Shown: positions 7,697 through 16,855 of the stretch, in pieces
Layout: the number at the start of each line of letters is the position of its first letter
How positions within the stretch are numbered: the stretch's first letter is position 1
NCBI RefSeq assembly: GCF_002192695.1
Contig: NZ_MTLG01000112.1
Location: 124,001-188,000 of the forward strand
Length of the DNA: 64,000 nucleotides
Direction of reading: 5' to 3'
From: Achromobacter xylosoxidans
Lineage (GTDB): Bacteria > Pseudomonadota > Gammaproteobacteria > Burkholderiales > Burkholderiaceae_B
The notes under the pieces: generated by a model
What the model was told of the DNA's origin: nothing
Seen by the model: the letters and a program-made list of their open reading frames with translations, nothing else
The model's database searches: none
Translations under genes and position numbers: made by a program

Positions 7697-8929
7697 ATGA
7701 CACCGCAAGAAAACCTGCCCTACGCGGATTCGCAAAAAAACGGCCTGGAACTGCTGGCACCGTTGCGCGTCCTGGATCTGACGACCTCGATTGCTGGTCC
7801 GTACGCGACGCAACTGCTGGCCGACCTGGGCGCGACCGTGCTCAAAGTGGAAAAGCCCGGCGCCGGAGACGACACGCGCGCCTGGGGCCCGCCCTTTTTG
7901 CAGGACGTCTCGCTCTGGTACCTCAGCGTCAACCGCAACAAGCACAGCCTCACGCTGGACGTGTCTCAGCCCGAAGGGCGCGAAGTCCTCGATAGCTTGC
8001 TGGCGCAAAGCGATGTGCTGGTGCTGAACATGGTGCCCCGCGTGCAGCGCAAGCTTGGACTGGACTATGACAGTCTGAAAGCCGCCTACCCGGCGCTGAT
8101 CCATGCTTCGCTCACCGGCTTCGGCCTGACGGGTCCGCGCAGCGACTTTCCCTGCTACGACCTGATCGCCGAAGGCTATGCGGGGATCATGGACCTGACG
8201 GGCGAACTGGAGTCCGCGCCGCAGAAAGTCGGCACGCCGGCCGCCGACCTGCTGGCCGGCCAGGACCTGGCGCTGGCGGTGTTGGCAGCCTACATCGCGC
8301 GCGGCCAGCATGGCCGCGGCACGCAGATCGACATCTCGATGCAGTCGAGCATGACGCGCTTCGTCTCGCCACGGCTGCTGCCCTATCTGGGGTCCGGCGA
8401 GCTGCCCAGGCGCTCGGGCGGCAAGGATTCGGTCATCGCCATCTACCAGGTCTTCGATACGGCCGATGACCCCTTGTCGCTGGGACTGGGCAACGACAGG
8501 ATCTGGCAGCGCTTCTGGCAGGCCGTGGGAGACCCGGCCTTTGGCGCGCGCACGGAGTTTGCCAGCAATGCGCACCGCAGGACGCACCGGGAGGCCATCG
8601 TGATGCGCATCGCCGAGCTGTTGCGCGCACAGCCGCGCGCGCATTGGCTGGCGCTGTTCGCCGAGCACAGCATTCCCGCCGGCCCCATCAACCGGCTGGA
8701 CCAGGTGGCGCAAGACCCGGACCTGCTGGACAAGGGCCTGATCTATCGCGCCCGCGCCTCCAACGGCGCTATTCCTCAGGTGGGGCTGGGCATAGGCTTT
8801 GACGGCTCCCAGCACGTCCACCGCAAGTCCCCGCCCGCCCTGGGCGAAGACACCGACGACGTCCTGCGCGGCTGGCTGGGATACGCCGGTCCACGCATCG
8901 ACGCGCTGCGCGAGCGCGGCGTGATTTGA
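7697..8929 (+). CDS. CaiB/BaiF (family III) CoA-transferase
   Basis: A 410-aa protein with the family N-terminus (LRVLDLTTSIAGPYATQLLADLGA) and the catalytic aspartate in PCYDLIAEG (Asp155). Family III enzymes move CoA from an acyl-CoA donor to a free carboxylate through Asp-bound intermediates. It is the first gene of a sigma-54 operon that also encodes an acyl-CoA ligase, so it could supply a second route of substrate activation or recycle CoA from a product. The ribosome site ahead of ATG 7697 is weak. The 42-nt gap to the next gene indicates cotranscription. Donor and acceptor are unknown. Confidence 0.87.
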   Translation: MTPQENLPYADSQKNGLELLAPLRVLDLTTSIAGPYATQLLADLGATVLKVEKPGAGDDTRAWGPPFLQDVSLWYLSVNRNKHSLTLDVSQPEGREVLDSLLAQSDVLVLNMVPRVQRKLGLDYDSLKAAYPALIHASLTGFGLTGPRSDFPCYDLIAEGYAGIMDLTGELESAPQKVGTPAADLLAGQDLALAVLAAYIARGQHGRGTQIDISMQSSMTRFVSPRLLPYLGSGELPRRSGGKDSVIAIYQVFDTADDPLSLGLGNDRIWQRFWQAVGDPAFGARTEFASNAHRRTHREAIVMRIAELLRAQPRAHWLALFAEHSIPAGPINRLDQVAQDPDLLDKGLIYRARASNGAIPQVGLGIGFDGSQHVHRKSPPALGEDTDDVLRGWLGYAGPRIDALRERGVI

Positions 8930-8971
8930 CCCATTCCATTCTCGATAACCCCACAGATCAAGGACAGCACC

Positions 8972-9751
8972 ATGGAGTTCCAGGAAATCCTGTACGAGGA
9001 ACAAGGCCCCGTCGGCATTCTGACGCTGAACCGCCCCGACGACGGCAATATGTTCACCGAAACGATGTGCCATGAGATCCGCGACTGCATCAACGCGGTC
9101 CGGCGCGAAACGCGCACCCGCGTGCTCATCATCACCGGGGCCGGAGACCGCTTCTTTTGCCTGGGCGGACGCAAGGACGGCATGCAGGACAGCCAGCTCT
9201 ACGCAGGCGTGTTGCCGACGCTGGATATGTACGAGAGCATCGACCGCCTGCAGAAGCCCGTGATCGCCTCGGTCAACGGCTACGCCGTGGGCGGCGGCAA
9301 CGTGCTGCAGATGGTTTGCGACATCACCATCGCCTCGGACAAGGCCATGTTCCGTCAGGTAGGCCCCATGGTCGGCAGCTTCGACGCCGGTTATGGCACC
9401 TGGTATCTGGAAGACCTGGTCGGCAAGAAGCGGGCCAAGGACATCTGGTACAGCAACCCCAAGATCTCTCCGCAGGAAGCCGTGGAAATGGGCCTGATCA
9501 ACCGGGTCGTGCCGGCTGCGGAGTTGCGCCAGGCCACGATGGAACATGCCCTGAAGATCGCCGACCGCGGCGCCTTCGCGCTGGCTTCGATCAAGGGCGC
9601 CTTCAATGCGCGCCATGGCGGCGTGGGCGGCCTTTCGCGCATGGCGCACGACCTGCTGCTGCGCGGCTACCTCGACACGTCGGAACATGACGAACTGGCG
9701 GCATCGTTCGCGGAAAAGCGCGCGCCGGACGCCGGCAAGTTCGGTCATTGA
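8972..9751 (+). CDS. badI: BadI/MenB-type crotonase, probable ring-cleaving 2-ketocycloalkylcarboxyl-CoA hydrolase
   Basis: A 259-aa crotonase. Its central block (GYAVGGGNVLQMVCD, then QVGPMVGSFDAGYGT, Asp138) has the MenB/BadI signature and not the two-glutamate pattern of enoyl-CoA hydratases. MenB and BadI place an Asp here for Claisen-type chemistry. The GYGT after the Asp and the following KKRAKDIWY match Rhodopseudomonas BadI, as I recall it, better than MenB (GWGA). BadI opens 2-ketocyclohexanecarboxyl-CoA to pimeloyl-CoA. Neighbouring genes supply the ligase, dehydrogenase, hydratase and alcohol dehydrogenase that would make such a ketone. The ring substrate is inferred, and a menaquinone role is unlikely without other men genes. 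Confidence 0.75.
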   Translation: MEFQEILYEEQGPVGILTLNRPDDGNMFTETMCHEIRDCINAVRRETRTRVLIITGAGDRFFCLGGRKDGMQDSQLYAGVLPTLDMYESIDRLQKPVIASVNGYAVGGGNVLQMVCDITIASDKAMFRQVGPMVGSFDAGYGTWYLEDLVGKKRAKDIWYSNPKISPQEAVEMGLINRVVPAAELRQATMEHALKIADRGAFALASIKGAFNARHGGVGGLSRMAHDLLLRGYLDTSEHDELAASFAEKRAPDAGKFGH

Positions 9752-9780
9752 GCGAGCCTGGCCGCAACGAGACGCCCAAC

Positions 9781-11457
9781 ATGAACACCCTACTCACGCT
9801 GCAGACCCCGCACGCTGCCCGCCAGTACTACCTGTCCGGCATCTGGCAGCAAGACACCCTGTACACGCTGGCCCGCCATCACGCGCGTGAACGGCCCGAC
9901 GCTTATGCCCTGCGCGACCCATACCGGCGCCTGACCTGGAGCCAGCTGCTCCAGCACGTCGACAGCGTGGCCGAGAGCCTGCACCGGGCCGGACTGCGGC
10001 AGGGCGACAGGGTGGCGGCCTGGCTGCCGAGCCGCGCCGAGACCGTCATCCTGTTCCTGGCCTGCTCGCGCGGCGGCTATGTCTATTGCCCATCGCTGCA
10101 CCAGAACTACACCGTGGCCGAAGTGGTCGAGCTGGCACGGCGCATGTGCTGCCGCGCCCTGGTCGCCGCCGTCGGCTATGGCGCCGATGCCGACAAGAAG
10201 GACATCTTCGCGCTGGCGGACGAGATACCCAGCCTCAAGCGCTTCTACGCCCTGCCGCGGCCGGACATGCCGCTGCCCCCGGGCGCCCATGCTTTCCCCG
10301 ACGCCGCCGACCTGCCGCCCGTGCGGACCCCGCCGGTGCTCAACCCGGACAAGATCACCTACCTGGCCTTCACCTCCGGCACCACCGGCGCCCCCAAGGG
10401 TGTGATGCACAGCGATAACACGCTGCTGGCCAATGGCCGGGCGCTGGTGCGCGACTGGCACCACACCCAGGATACCGTCGCCCTCAGCCTCAGCCCCATG
10501 AGCCATCACATCGGCACCGTGGCGCTGGAGCAGATGCTGGTGGCCGGCATGGAGCTGGCGTTGCACGATCCGGCCGCCGGACTGGCGCCGCTGGACTGGC
10601 TGCAGACCTGCAAGGCGACCTACGTCATGGGCGTGCCCACGCATGCCATGGATCTGCTGTCGGAAATGAAGCGCCGCGGGCTGGACAGGCTGGGCGAGGT
10701 CCAGGCCTTCTACATGGCCGGTTCGCCCATCCCCCAGGAACTGGCGGAGAAATTCCTGCACATCGGCATCAAGCCGCAGAACGTCTACGGCATGACCGAG
10801 AACGGTTCGCACCAGTACACACTGCCCGACGCCCCCACCGGCGTCATCGTGGGCACCTGCGGACAAGCCTGCAAGGGCTACGAGATCCGCATCTGGAAAC
10901 AGGAGGATCCCGACGCCGAAGCCGAGCCGGGAGAAATCGGAGAGATCGGCGGACGCGGCGGCCTCCTGATGCTGGGCTACTACAGCAACCAGGAAGCCAC
11001 CGAAGCCTCGTTCAACGCCTCTGGCTGGTTCATGAGCGGTGATCTGGGCGTGCAGGACGCCGAGGGCAACGTGCGTATCGTCGGGCGCAAGAAGGACCTG
11101 ATCATCCGGGGCGGGCACAACATCCACCCCGCGCGCATCGAGGATCTCACCCATCGCCACCCGCAGGTGCTGCGGGCCGCCGCCTTCGCCGTTTCGGATC
11201 CAAGGCTGGGAGAGATGGTGTGCCTGGCCATCGTCCCCCAGCCCGGCAGCGCGCCGCAGGCCGACGAAATCCTCCATCACCTCAACGAGGTCGGCCTGTC
11301 GAAGTACGACATGCCCGAGTACTACATCCTGCTGGACAGCTTTCCCATGACCGCCAGCGGCAAGATCCTCAAGCGCGCGCTGATGGACTGGATCAAGGAC
11401 GAAAAGATCGCGCCCATCCCCGTGCGCTGGCAAGGCGCCGCCACGAACACCAAGTGA
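9781..11457 (+). CDS. Acyl-CoA ligase (AMP-forming), AliA-like
   Basis: A 558-aa ANL-superfamily enzyme with P-loop TSGTTGAPKGVMHSDN near residue 205, YGMTENGSHQY (A5) and the hinge/A8 block VGRKKDLIIRGGHNIHP. The C-terminal lysine motif is TASGKILKRAL. It adenylates a carboxylate and transfers it to CoA. Overall layout and the MHSDNTLLAN stretch recall cyclohexanecarboxylate-CoA ligases, consistent with the BadI-like neighbour. An in-frame TTG exists at 9748, but ATG 9781 is the more natural start. Substrate identity is inferred from context only. Confidence 0.85.
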   Translation: MNTLLTLQTPHAARQYYLSGIWQQDTLYTLARHHARERPDAYALRDPYRRLTWSQLLQHVDSVAESLHRAGLRQGDRVAAWLPSRAETVILFLACSRGGYVYCPSLHQNYTVAEVVELARRMCCRALVAAVGYGADADKKDIFALADEIPSLKRFYALPRPDMPLPPGAHAFPDAADLPPVRTPPVLNPDKITYLAFTSGTTGAPKGVMHSDNTLLANGRALVRDWHHTQDTVALSLSPMSHHIGTVALEQMLVAGMELALHDPAAGLAPLDWLQTCKATYVMGVPTHAMDLLSEMKRRGLDRLGEVQAFYMAGSPIPQELAEKFLHIGIKPQNVYGMTENGSHQYTLPDAPTGVIVGTCGQACKGYEIRIWKQEDPDAEAEPGEIGEIGGRGGLLMLGYYSNQEATEASFNASGWFMSGDLGVQDAEGNVRIVGRKKDLIIRGGHNIHPARIEDLTHRHPQVLRAAAFAVSDPRLGEMVCLAIVPQPGSAPQADEILHHLNEVGLSKYDMPEYYILLDSFPMTASGKILKRALMDWIKDEKIAPIPVRWQGAATNTK

Positions 11458-11464
11458 GACACGC

Positions 11465-12235
11465 ATGATTCAGGAATCAACCCTGCCGGGCGGCATCGCC
11501 GTGCTGACCCTGGACCGGCAGAAGGCGCTGAACGCGCTCAGCTTCGAACAACTGCGGAACCTGGACCAGGCCATCGAGCGCGTGTCGGCCTCGGCCGCGC
11601 GCGGACTGGTCATCACGGGCGCCGGCGCCAAGGCCTTCTGCGCCGGGGCGGACATACCGGAGCTGGTGGGACGCACGCTGCGCGACGAGCACGAAGGCGC
11701 CCGCCTGGGCCAGGAAGTGTTCCAACGCATCAGCCAGCTGCGCATCCCCTCGGTTGCCGTGATCCACGGCTATGCCTTCGGCGGCGGCCTGGAGCTGGCG
11801 CTGGCCTGCACATTCCGGGTCGCCACGCCCGCGGCCCGCATGGGTCTGCCCGAGGTCAAGCTGGGCCTCATTCCCGGCTACGGCGGGACCCAACGCCTGC
11901 CCCGGTTGGTGGGCGAAGGGCGCGCGCTCGAACTCATCCTGTCCGGCCGCACGGTGAAAGCCGATGAAGCCGAGCGCATCGGCCTGGTGAACCAGATTGC
12001 GGAGGAAGGCGAGCCCGCGGCCATCGGCGCGGCCTATCTCGCGCCGCTGCTCCAGCACGGCCTGCTCGCGCTGGACTTCGCCCGCCAGGCGGTTCAGCGC
12101 GGCATGCAGACCTCGCTGGAGCTGGGACTGCGCATCGAGCGCGACCTTTCCACCCTGGCCTATCGCAGCGCCGACGCCGCCGAAGGCATGCAGGCCTTTC
12201 TCGAAAAACGCCCCCCCTGCTTCAAGGATGCATGA
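11465..12235 (+). CDS. Enoyl-CoA hydratase (canonical two-Glu crotonase), BadK-like role
   Basis: A 256-aa protein. It keeps both catalytic glutamates of true hydratases, in GYAFGGGLELALAC and in MGLPEVKLGLIPGYGGTQRLPR, with oxyanion-hole glycines in each segment. It should add water across a 2,3-double bond of an acyl-CoA. Within this operon it would hydrate the cycloalk-1-ene-carboxyl-CoA made by the dehydrogenase at 13013. It starts 7 nt after the ligase gene, and the next gene overlaps or abuts its stop, so translation is probably coupled. Confidence 0.87.
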   Translation: MIQESTLPGGIAVLTLDRQKALNALSFEQLRNLDQAIERVSASAARGLVITGAGAKAFCAGADIPELVGRTLRDEHEGARLGQEVFQRISQLRIPSVAVIHGYAFGGGLELALACTFRVATPAARMGLPEVKLGLIPGYGGTQRLPRLVGEGRALELILSGRTVKADEAERIGLVNQIAEEGEPAAIGAAYLAPLLQHGLLALDFARQAVQRGMQTSLELGLRIERDLSTLAYRSADAAEGMQAFLEKRPPCFKDA

Positions 12236-12237
12236 CC

Positions 12238-12984
12238 ATGCCTGAATCCACCATTGTCGTCACCGGCGCCAGCCGCGGCATCGGCGCCGAAATCGCCCTC
12301 TCCCTCGCGCGGGCCGGCTTTCAGGTCGCCTGCCTGTCACGCTCGGGCCAGGCGCCAGAACTGGCGGACGTGCCCGACGCGCTGCGCGCGCGCTGGCATG
12401 CCGTGGCCTGCGACGTCGGCGACGCCGCGCAAATCCAGCGCGCATTCGCCGAAGTCTCCGAACGCGCCGCAGGCCGCATCGCCGGCCTGGTGAACAACGC
12501 CGGCCAGCACACCGACGGCGCGGCCGCCACGCTGGCGCCCGCGGCGTTTGAATCCCTGATGCGCAGCAACGCCACGTCCGTGCTCATGGCCAGCCAGGCC
12601 GCCTATCCGCTGCTGCAGGCCAACGGCGGCGGCGTCATCGTCAACATGGGCTCGTTCTACGACAAGCTCGGCGTCAAGAAGAACCTGTCCTACTGCGCCT
12701 CCAAGGCGGCGGTGGGCGCCATTACGCGCTGCCTGGCTGTGGAATGGGCGGCCGACGACATCCAGGTCGTCAATCTGGCGCCGGGCTACGTCATGACCAG
12801 CCTGAACCGCGAGTACATGACCAGCGGACCGCTGGCCCAACACCTGCAGAAGCGCATTCCGCGCCGCAGCCCGGCCGAAGCCGCCGAAGTCGCCGACGCG
12901 GTGACCATGTTGTTCTCGCTGCGCTCGCGCTTTCTGACTGGCGAGACCATTTATCTGGACGGCGGCCAAAGCCTGATGGTCTGA
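12238..12984 (+). CDS. SDR-family alcohol dehydrogenase, BadH-like role
   Basis: A 248-aa short-chain dehydrogenase with TGASRGIG (NAD(P) binding), NNAGQ, a catalytic serine in NMGSFYDK and Tyr/Lys in SYCASKAAV. The family C-terminus is LTGETIYLDGGQSL. ATG 12238 is preferred over ATG 12232 because AAGGA lies 9 nt upstream of it but only 3 nt from the other. Position after the hydratase suggests oxidation of a 2- or 3-hydroxyacyl-CoA to the ketone. Its sequence is a generic SDR, so a BadH-type role is contextual. Confidence 0.82.
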   Translation: MPESTIVVTGASRGIGAEIALSLARAGFQVACLSRSGQAPELADVPDALRARWHAVACDVGDAAQIQRAFAEVSERAAGRIAGLVNNAGQHTDGAAATLAPAAFESLMRSNATSVLMASQAAYPLLQANGGGVIVNMGSFYDKLGVKKNLSYCASKAAVGAITRCLAVEWAADDIQVVNLAPGYVMTSLNREYMTSGPLAQHLQKRIPRRSPAEAAEVADAVTMLFSLRSRFLTGETIYLDGGQSLMV

Positions 12985-13012
12985 GCCCCGCCCAAGCAGC
13001 TAGGAGCAATCA

Positions 13013-14182
13013 ATGAACGTACTGCAACGCCTGGACGCCTCCATGCCCTGGAGCCCCGAAGAAGCCATGCTGCTCGACTCGGTGCGGGAGCTGGCGCGCG
13101 AGCGCATCGCACCCAGGGCCGCCGAACTGGACCGCAGCGGCGCCTTCCCCCACGACAACGTGGCCGACATCAACGCCTTGGGATTGAACGCCATGTTCAT
13201 TCCTGAAGCCTACGGCGGCTCGCCGCTGTCCTATTCCTGCTATCTGGCCTGCGTGCGCGAAATCTCCGCGGCCTGCGCCTCCACCGGCATCGTCTGGGCC
13301 ACCAATTTCCATGCCATCAAGCCATTGATCGAATTCGGCAACGAGGAACAGAAGCAACGCCTCCTGCCGCGCATCGCCGAAGGCGGGCTGGCCTCGCTGG
13401 TCATCACCGAGCCCTCGGCCGGTTCCGACGCCACGGGCATGCGCACCCGCTTCGAGGCCCAGGGCGACGAGATCGTCATCAACGGCCAGAAGACCTTCAT
13501 CACCAACGGCGATGTGGCCGACGTATACCTGCTGTTCGGAAAGTGGGCCGGCATCGACGATGCCAAGCAGGCGATCAGCGCGGTCATCGTCGAAAAGGGC
13601 GCACCGGGCCTGACGGTGGTCGGCACCGAGGACAAGATGGGCACCCGCGCCTCCAGCACCGCCACGCTGGCTTTCGAAAACTGCCGCATCCCCCGCGCCA
13701 ACCTGCTGTGCGAACCGGGCGACGGCCTGCGCATCCTGCTGACCTCGCTGAACCGCTCGCGGCCCAGCGTGGCCGCGCATGCGCTGGGCATCGCGCGCGC
13801 CGCCTTCGAGGACGCCGTCGCCTACATCAACGAGCGGCGCCAGTTCAAGCGCCGCGTGCTGGAGTTCCAGGGCATCCAGTTCCTGGTCGCCGACCTGGCG
13901 GCCGAGCTGGCGACCTGCGAGGCCTGGCTCTGGCGCGTCGCAGGCATGGTCGACAACCGCGCCGACGACATAGGCATGGAGGCCTCGATCCTGAAGCTCA
14001 AGGCCACCGACCTGGCCATGCGCATGAGCACCGAGGCCGTGCAGCTGCTGGGCGGCTACGGCTACTGCAAGGACTATCGCGTCGAACGCCTGATGCGCGA
14101 CGCCAAGATCACCCAGATCTGGGAGGGCACCAACCAGATCCACCGCCAACTCATCGGCCGCAGCTTTCTGACCAAGGAGTAG
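13013..14182 (+). CDS. Acyl-CoA dehydrogenase, AliB-like role
   Basis: A 389-aa FAD flavoprotein with the family blocks VITEPSAGSDATGMRT and QFKRRVLEFQGIQF. The C-terminal QIWEGTNQIHRQLIGR carries the glutamate used as base by short/medium-chain enzymes. It makes the alpha,beta double bond of an acyl-CoA and passes electrons to ETF. It is the only one of the five acyl-CoA dehydrogenases here with that C-terminal Glu. Ribosome site AGGAGC precedes ATG 13013. In the operon it would desaturate the CoA-activated ring acid. The substrate is inferred. Confidence 0.88.
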   Translation: MNVLQRLDASMPWSPEEAMLLDSVRELARERIAPRAAELDRSGAFPHDNVADINALGLNAMFIPEAYGGSPLSYSCYLACVREISAACASTGIVWATNFHAIKPLIEFGNEEQKQRLLPRIAEGGLASLVITEPSAGSDATGMRTRFEAQGDEIVINGQKTFITNGDVADVYLLFGKWAGIDDAKQAISAVIVEKGAPGLTVVGTEDKMGTRASSTATLAFENCRIPRANLLCEPGDGLRILLTSLNRSRPSVAAHALGIARAAFEDAVAYINERRQFKRRVLEFQGIQFLVADLAAELATCEAWLWRVAGMVDNRADDIGMEASILKLKATDLAMRMSTEAVQLLGGYGYCKDYRVERLMRDAKITQIWEGTNQIHRQLIGRSFLTKE

Positions 14183-14185
14183 TCC

Positions 14186-15061
14186 ATGAACACCATCAAG
14201 ACCGTAGGCGTCGTCGGATGCGGCACCATGGGAACGGGCATCGCGATCGTCGTGGCCCGCGCCGGCTACAAGCTGCGCGCCTACGACACCCGCGCCGAAC
14301 TCGCCGAACAGGGGCGCCGGCAGGCGGCCGCCTTTCTGCGCAAGTCGGTGGAACGCGGCAAGCTGGCGGCCGGCCAGGACGAGGCCATACTGGCCAACTG
14401 GCATGCCAGCAATGACATCGAATCGCTGGCCGACTGCGACATCATCATCGAGGCGGTGTTCGAGGATATCCAGGTCAAGCACGAACTGTTCCGCAAGCTG
14501 GACCAGATCTGCGCGCCCCACACGCTGTTCGCCTCCAATACCTCCACCCTGTCGATCACCGAGATCGCCGGCGGCAGCGGCCGCGACACCCAGGTCGTGG
14601 GCATGCATTTCTGCCTGCCCGCGCAGCTGATGAAGCTGGTGGAAGTCTCGCCTGGCCTGAACACCTCGCGCGAAGCGCTGGATCAGGCATGGGCGTTCTG
14701 CGAGGCGCTGGGCCAACAACCCGTGCTCACGCGCGACACGCCGGGATTCATCCTCAACTACTTCCTGGTGCCCTGGCACAACGACGTCATCAACATGGTG
14801 GACCAGGGGGTCGCGGAACCGGCCGACATAGACCTGGCGGTCAAGACCGCCCTGGGCTATCCGCTGGGACCACTGACCTTGCTGGACATGGTCGGCATGG
14901 ACACCCAGAAGCTCTTGTGCGAGGCGCTGCACGGCAGCACCCATGAGCCGCGCGCGGCCTGCCCCCCTCTGGTCAAACGCATGATTGGCGCAGGACGCCT
15001 GGGCCGCAAGAGCGGCGCGGGCTTCCATCGCTACGACAACGACAAGATCTTCGGAGCATGA
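14186..15061 (+). CDS. 3-hydroxyacyl-CoA dehydrogenase (PaaH/Hbd type)
   Basis: A 291-aa single-function enzyme. The Rossmann motif GVVGCGTMGTGIA is at residues ~8-20, NTSTLSIT holds the Ser/Asn region, and GMHFCLPAQLMKLVEV carries the catalytic His. This last motif reads CLP where most relatives have FNP. The C-terminal domain contains DTPGFILNYFLVP and LGYPLGPLTLLDMVG. It oxidises (S)-3-hydroxyacyl-CoA with NAD. It starts 3 nt after the dehydrogenase gene and overlaps or abuts the next. It would serve beta-oxidation of the dicarboxyl-CoA released by ring opening. Confidence 0.87.
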   Translation: MNTIKTVGVVGCGTMGTGIAIVVARAGYKLRAYDTRAELAEQGRRQAAAFLRKSVERGKLAAGQDEAILANWHASNDIESLADCDIIIEAVFEDIQVKHELFRKLDQICAPHTLFASNTSTLSITEIAGGSGRDTQVVGMHFCLPAQLMKLVEVSPGLNTSREALDQAWAFCEALGQQPVLTRDTPGFILNYFLVPWHNDVINMVDQGVAEPADIDLAVKTALGYPLGPLTLLDMVGMDTQKLLCEALHGSTHEPRAACPPLVKRMIGAGRLGRKSGAGFHRYDNDKIFGA

Positions 15062-15066
15062 CTACC

Positions 15067-15738
15067 ATGGCCTACCGCATCATCGACACCGGGAACAGCG
15101 CGTCCTTCCCCCAAGCCCACGACTTCCTTGCGCAAGCCCACGCCAGCGGCGAGGGACGGGTCTACCTGGGCGCCCAGGCCGGCCAGCGCTACCGGCAGGA
15201 ACAGGCAGAAAGCCAGCAGGCGCCCTTCGTCGCCATCGAACTGGATCTGGAATGCCTGGGCGTGCATACGGGCGACGACGACGACGGCCGCGCCCGTAAC
15301 GTGGTCGGGTTCGCACGGTTCCGCCTGGGCGACGACGCGCCGACCCGGCTCATCGAACTGGTGCGCAAACCCTACACGAGTCCTGAGGCGCTACAGGCCG
15401 CACGAGCCGCCTTCGCCGCGGCCGGCCTGGAAGTCGCCGTCTGCAACGACTTTCCCGGCCGCATCCTGAACCGCCTGGTGCGGCCCTACTACAACGCGGC
15501 GCTGCGGCGCCTGGACGAGGGCCTGGCCAGCGCCGATGACATGGACACCACCCTGCGCCTGGGCCTGGGGTATCCCGAAGGCCCCATCGCCCTGCTCGGC
15601 CGTACCGGCCTGCACCACCATTACCGGGTAAGCCAGGCCTTGTACGAAACGCTGGGCCAGGAAGCCTACGCCCCCGCGCGGCGCGCGCGCGTCGCGTGGC
15701 AGCGCCACCTCCAGGAGAGCGGCAATGCAAGCGCTTAG
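15067..15738 (+). CDS. Degenerate 3-hydroxyacyl-CoA dehydrogenase paralogue
   Basis: A 223-aa protein whose C-terminal half is recognisably the 3-hydroxyacyl-CoA dehydrogenase C-terminal domain (FPGRILNRLVRPYYNAAL, then LRLGLGYPEGPIALLGRTG). The N-terminal half lacks the glycine-rich NAD motif. The stretch corresponding to GMHF...KLVEV reads VVGFARFRLGDDAPTRLIELV, so the catalytic His is missing. It cannot be a normal dehydrogenase. It may be a structural partner of the adjacent full-length enzyme or a repurposed CoA-binding protein. ATG 15067 is preferred because GGAG is 10 nt away; ATG 15058 is the alternative. The frame is intact, so it is not an obvious pseudogene. Confidence 0.7.
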   Translation: MAYRIIDTGNSASFPQAHDFLAQAHASGEGRVYLGAQAGQRYRQEQAESQQAPFVAIELDLECLGVHTGDDDDGRARNVVGFARFRLGDDAPTRLIELVRKPYTSPEALQAARAAFAAAGLEVAVCNDFPGRILNRLVRPYYNAALRRLDEGLASADDMDTTLRLGLGYPEGPIALLGRTGLHHHYRVSQALYETLGQEAYAPARRARVAWQRHLQESGNASA

Positions 15739-16855
15739 CGACATCACGGTGCTGGACTTCAGCACCCTGTTGCCCGGCCCCCTATGCACGCTGCTGCTGG
15801 CCGAGGCCGGCGCGCGCGTCATCAAGATCGAACGGCCGGCCGGCGGCGACGAGATGCGCGGCTACCTGCCCCGGTTTGGCGAGGACAGCGTCAACTTCAC
15901 CCTGCTCAACCGCGGCAAGACCTCGGTGGCGATGGATCTGAAGAATGAAGGCGAGCGCGCGCGCCTGCGCCGGCTCATCGAAGAGGCCGACGTGCTGATC
16001 GAACAATTCCGCCCCGGCGTGATGCAGCGCCTGGGCCTGGACTACGACAGCGTGGCGCGCATCAACCCGCGCCTGGTGTATTGCTCCATCACCGGCTATG
16101 GGCAGGAAGGCGCCAGGGCCGGCATGGCCGGCCACGACCTGAACTACCAGGCGCTGACCGGCATGCTGTCGCTGACGGGGGATGCTCAAGGACGGCCTCT
16201 GGTGCCGCCCACGCTCACCGCGGACCTGGCCGGCGGCGCCTACCCCGCCTTCATGAACATCCTGCTGGCCCTGCGCCAGCGCGACCGCGACGGCAAGGGA
16301 CGCCACCTCGATGTAGCCATGGCGGACAACCTTTTCACGCTTATGTATTGGGGGCTGGGCAATGGCTGGAGCCAGGGGCAGTGGCCTCGGCCCGGGAGCG
16401 ACAAGGTCACGGGCGGCAGCTGCCGCTACCAGGTGTACGAGACGGCGGACGGACGCCACCTGGCGGTGGCGCCGTTGGAAGACAAGTTCTGGCGCGCCTT
16501 CGTCGAGGTCATCGGCCTGCCGGAGCTGTCCGATGCGGCCGAGGACGACGCCAGCGTGCGCCAGCGCGTCGCGGCCGTCCTGATCCAGCGCAGCGCCGAG
16601 GCATGGATGCAAGCGTTCGGCGACGGCGATACCTGCGTCAGCCTGGTCGCCAGCCTGCGCGAGGCCGCCGAAGACCCGCACTTCATTGCGCGCGGCCTGT
16701 TCTCGCGCGAAGTCGCCGACGGCGCGGGCCGGACCATGCCCGCCTTGCCGGTTCCCATCGATCCCGGCCTGCGCGTGCCGGCATCCCAGGTCCAGGCTCC
16801 GGGCCTGGGAGCACACACGGCGCGCATCTTGGCCGCGCAGGAGGCGACAGAATGA
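15725..16855 (+). CDS. Alpha-methylacyl-CoA racemase-like CaiB/BaiF protein
   Basis: A 376-aa family III fold protein. It has the racemase signature GHDLNYQALTGMLS (His137, Asp138) and PPTLTADLAGG (Asp167) instead of the transferase pattern. In mycobacterial MCR the catalytic pair His126/Asp156 has the same spacing of 30 residues. It probably epimerises 2-methylacyl-CoA thioesters, preparing branched intermediates for stereospecific dehydrogenation. It starts inside the end of the previous gene (14-nt overlap) with AGGAGA upstream. Inclusion in the operon hints that the growth substrate is methyl-branched. Confidence 0.8.
   Translation: MQALSDITVLDFSTLLPGPLCTLLLAEAGARVIKIERPAGGDEMRGYLPRFGEDSVNFTLLNRGKTSVAMDLKNEGERARLRRLIEEADVLIEQFRPGVMQRLGLDYDSVARINPRLVYCSITGYGQEGARAGMAGHDLNYQALTGMLSLTGDAQGRPLVPPTLTADLAGGAYPAFMNILLALRQRDRDGKGRHLDVAMADNLFTLMYWGLGNGWSQGQWPRPGSDKVTGGSCRYQVYETADGRHLAVAPLEDKFWRAFVEVIGLPELSDAAEDDASVRQRVAAVLIQRSAEAWMQAFGDGDTCVSLVASLREAAEDPHFIARGLFSREVADGAGRTMPALPVPIDPGLRVPASQVQAPGLGAHTARILAAQEATE

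Noticed and set aside
7690-7995. ATG at 7690 in a different frame from the CoA-transferase
   Set aside because: It gives an Arg/Gly-rich product without motifs; the overlapping frame from 7697 is a complete CaiB/BaiF protein.
8972-9751. Calling the gene menB (menaquinone synthesis)
   Set aside because: No other men genes are present, the taxonomic style suggests a ubiquinone user, and the GYGT segment and pathway context fit BadI better.
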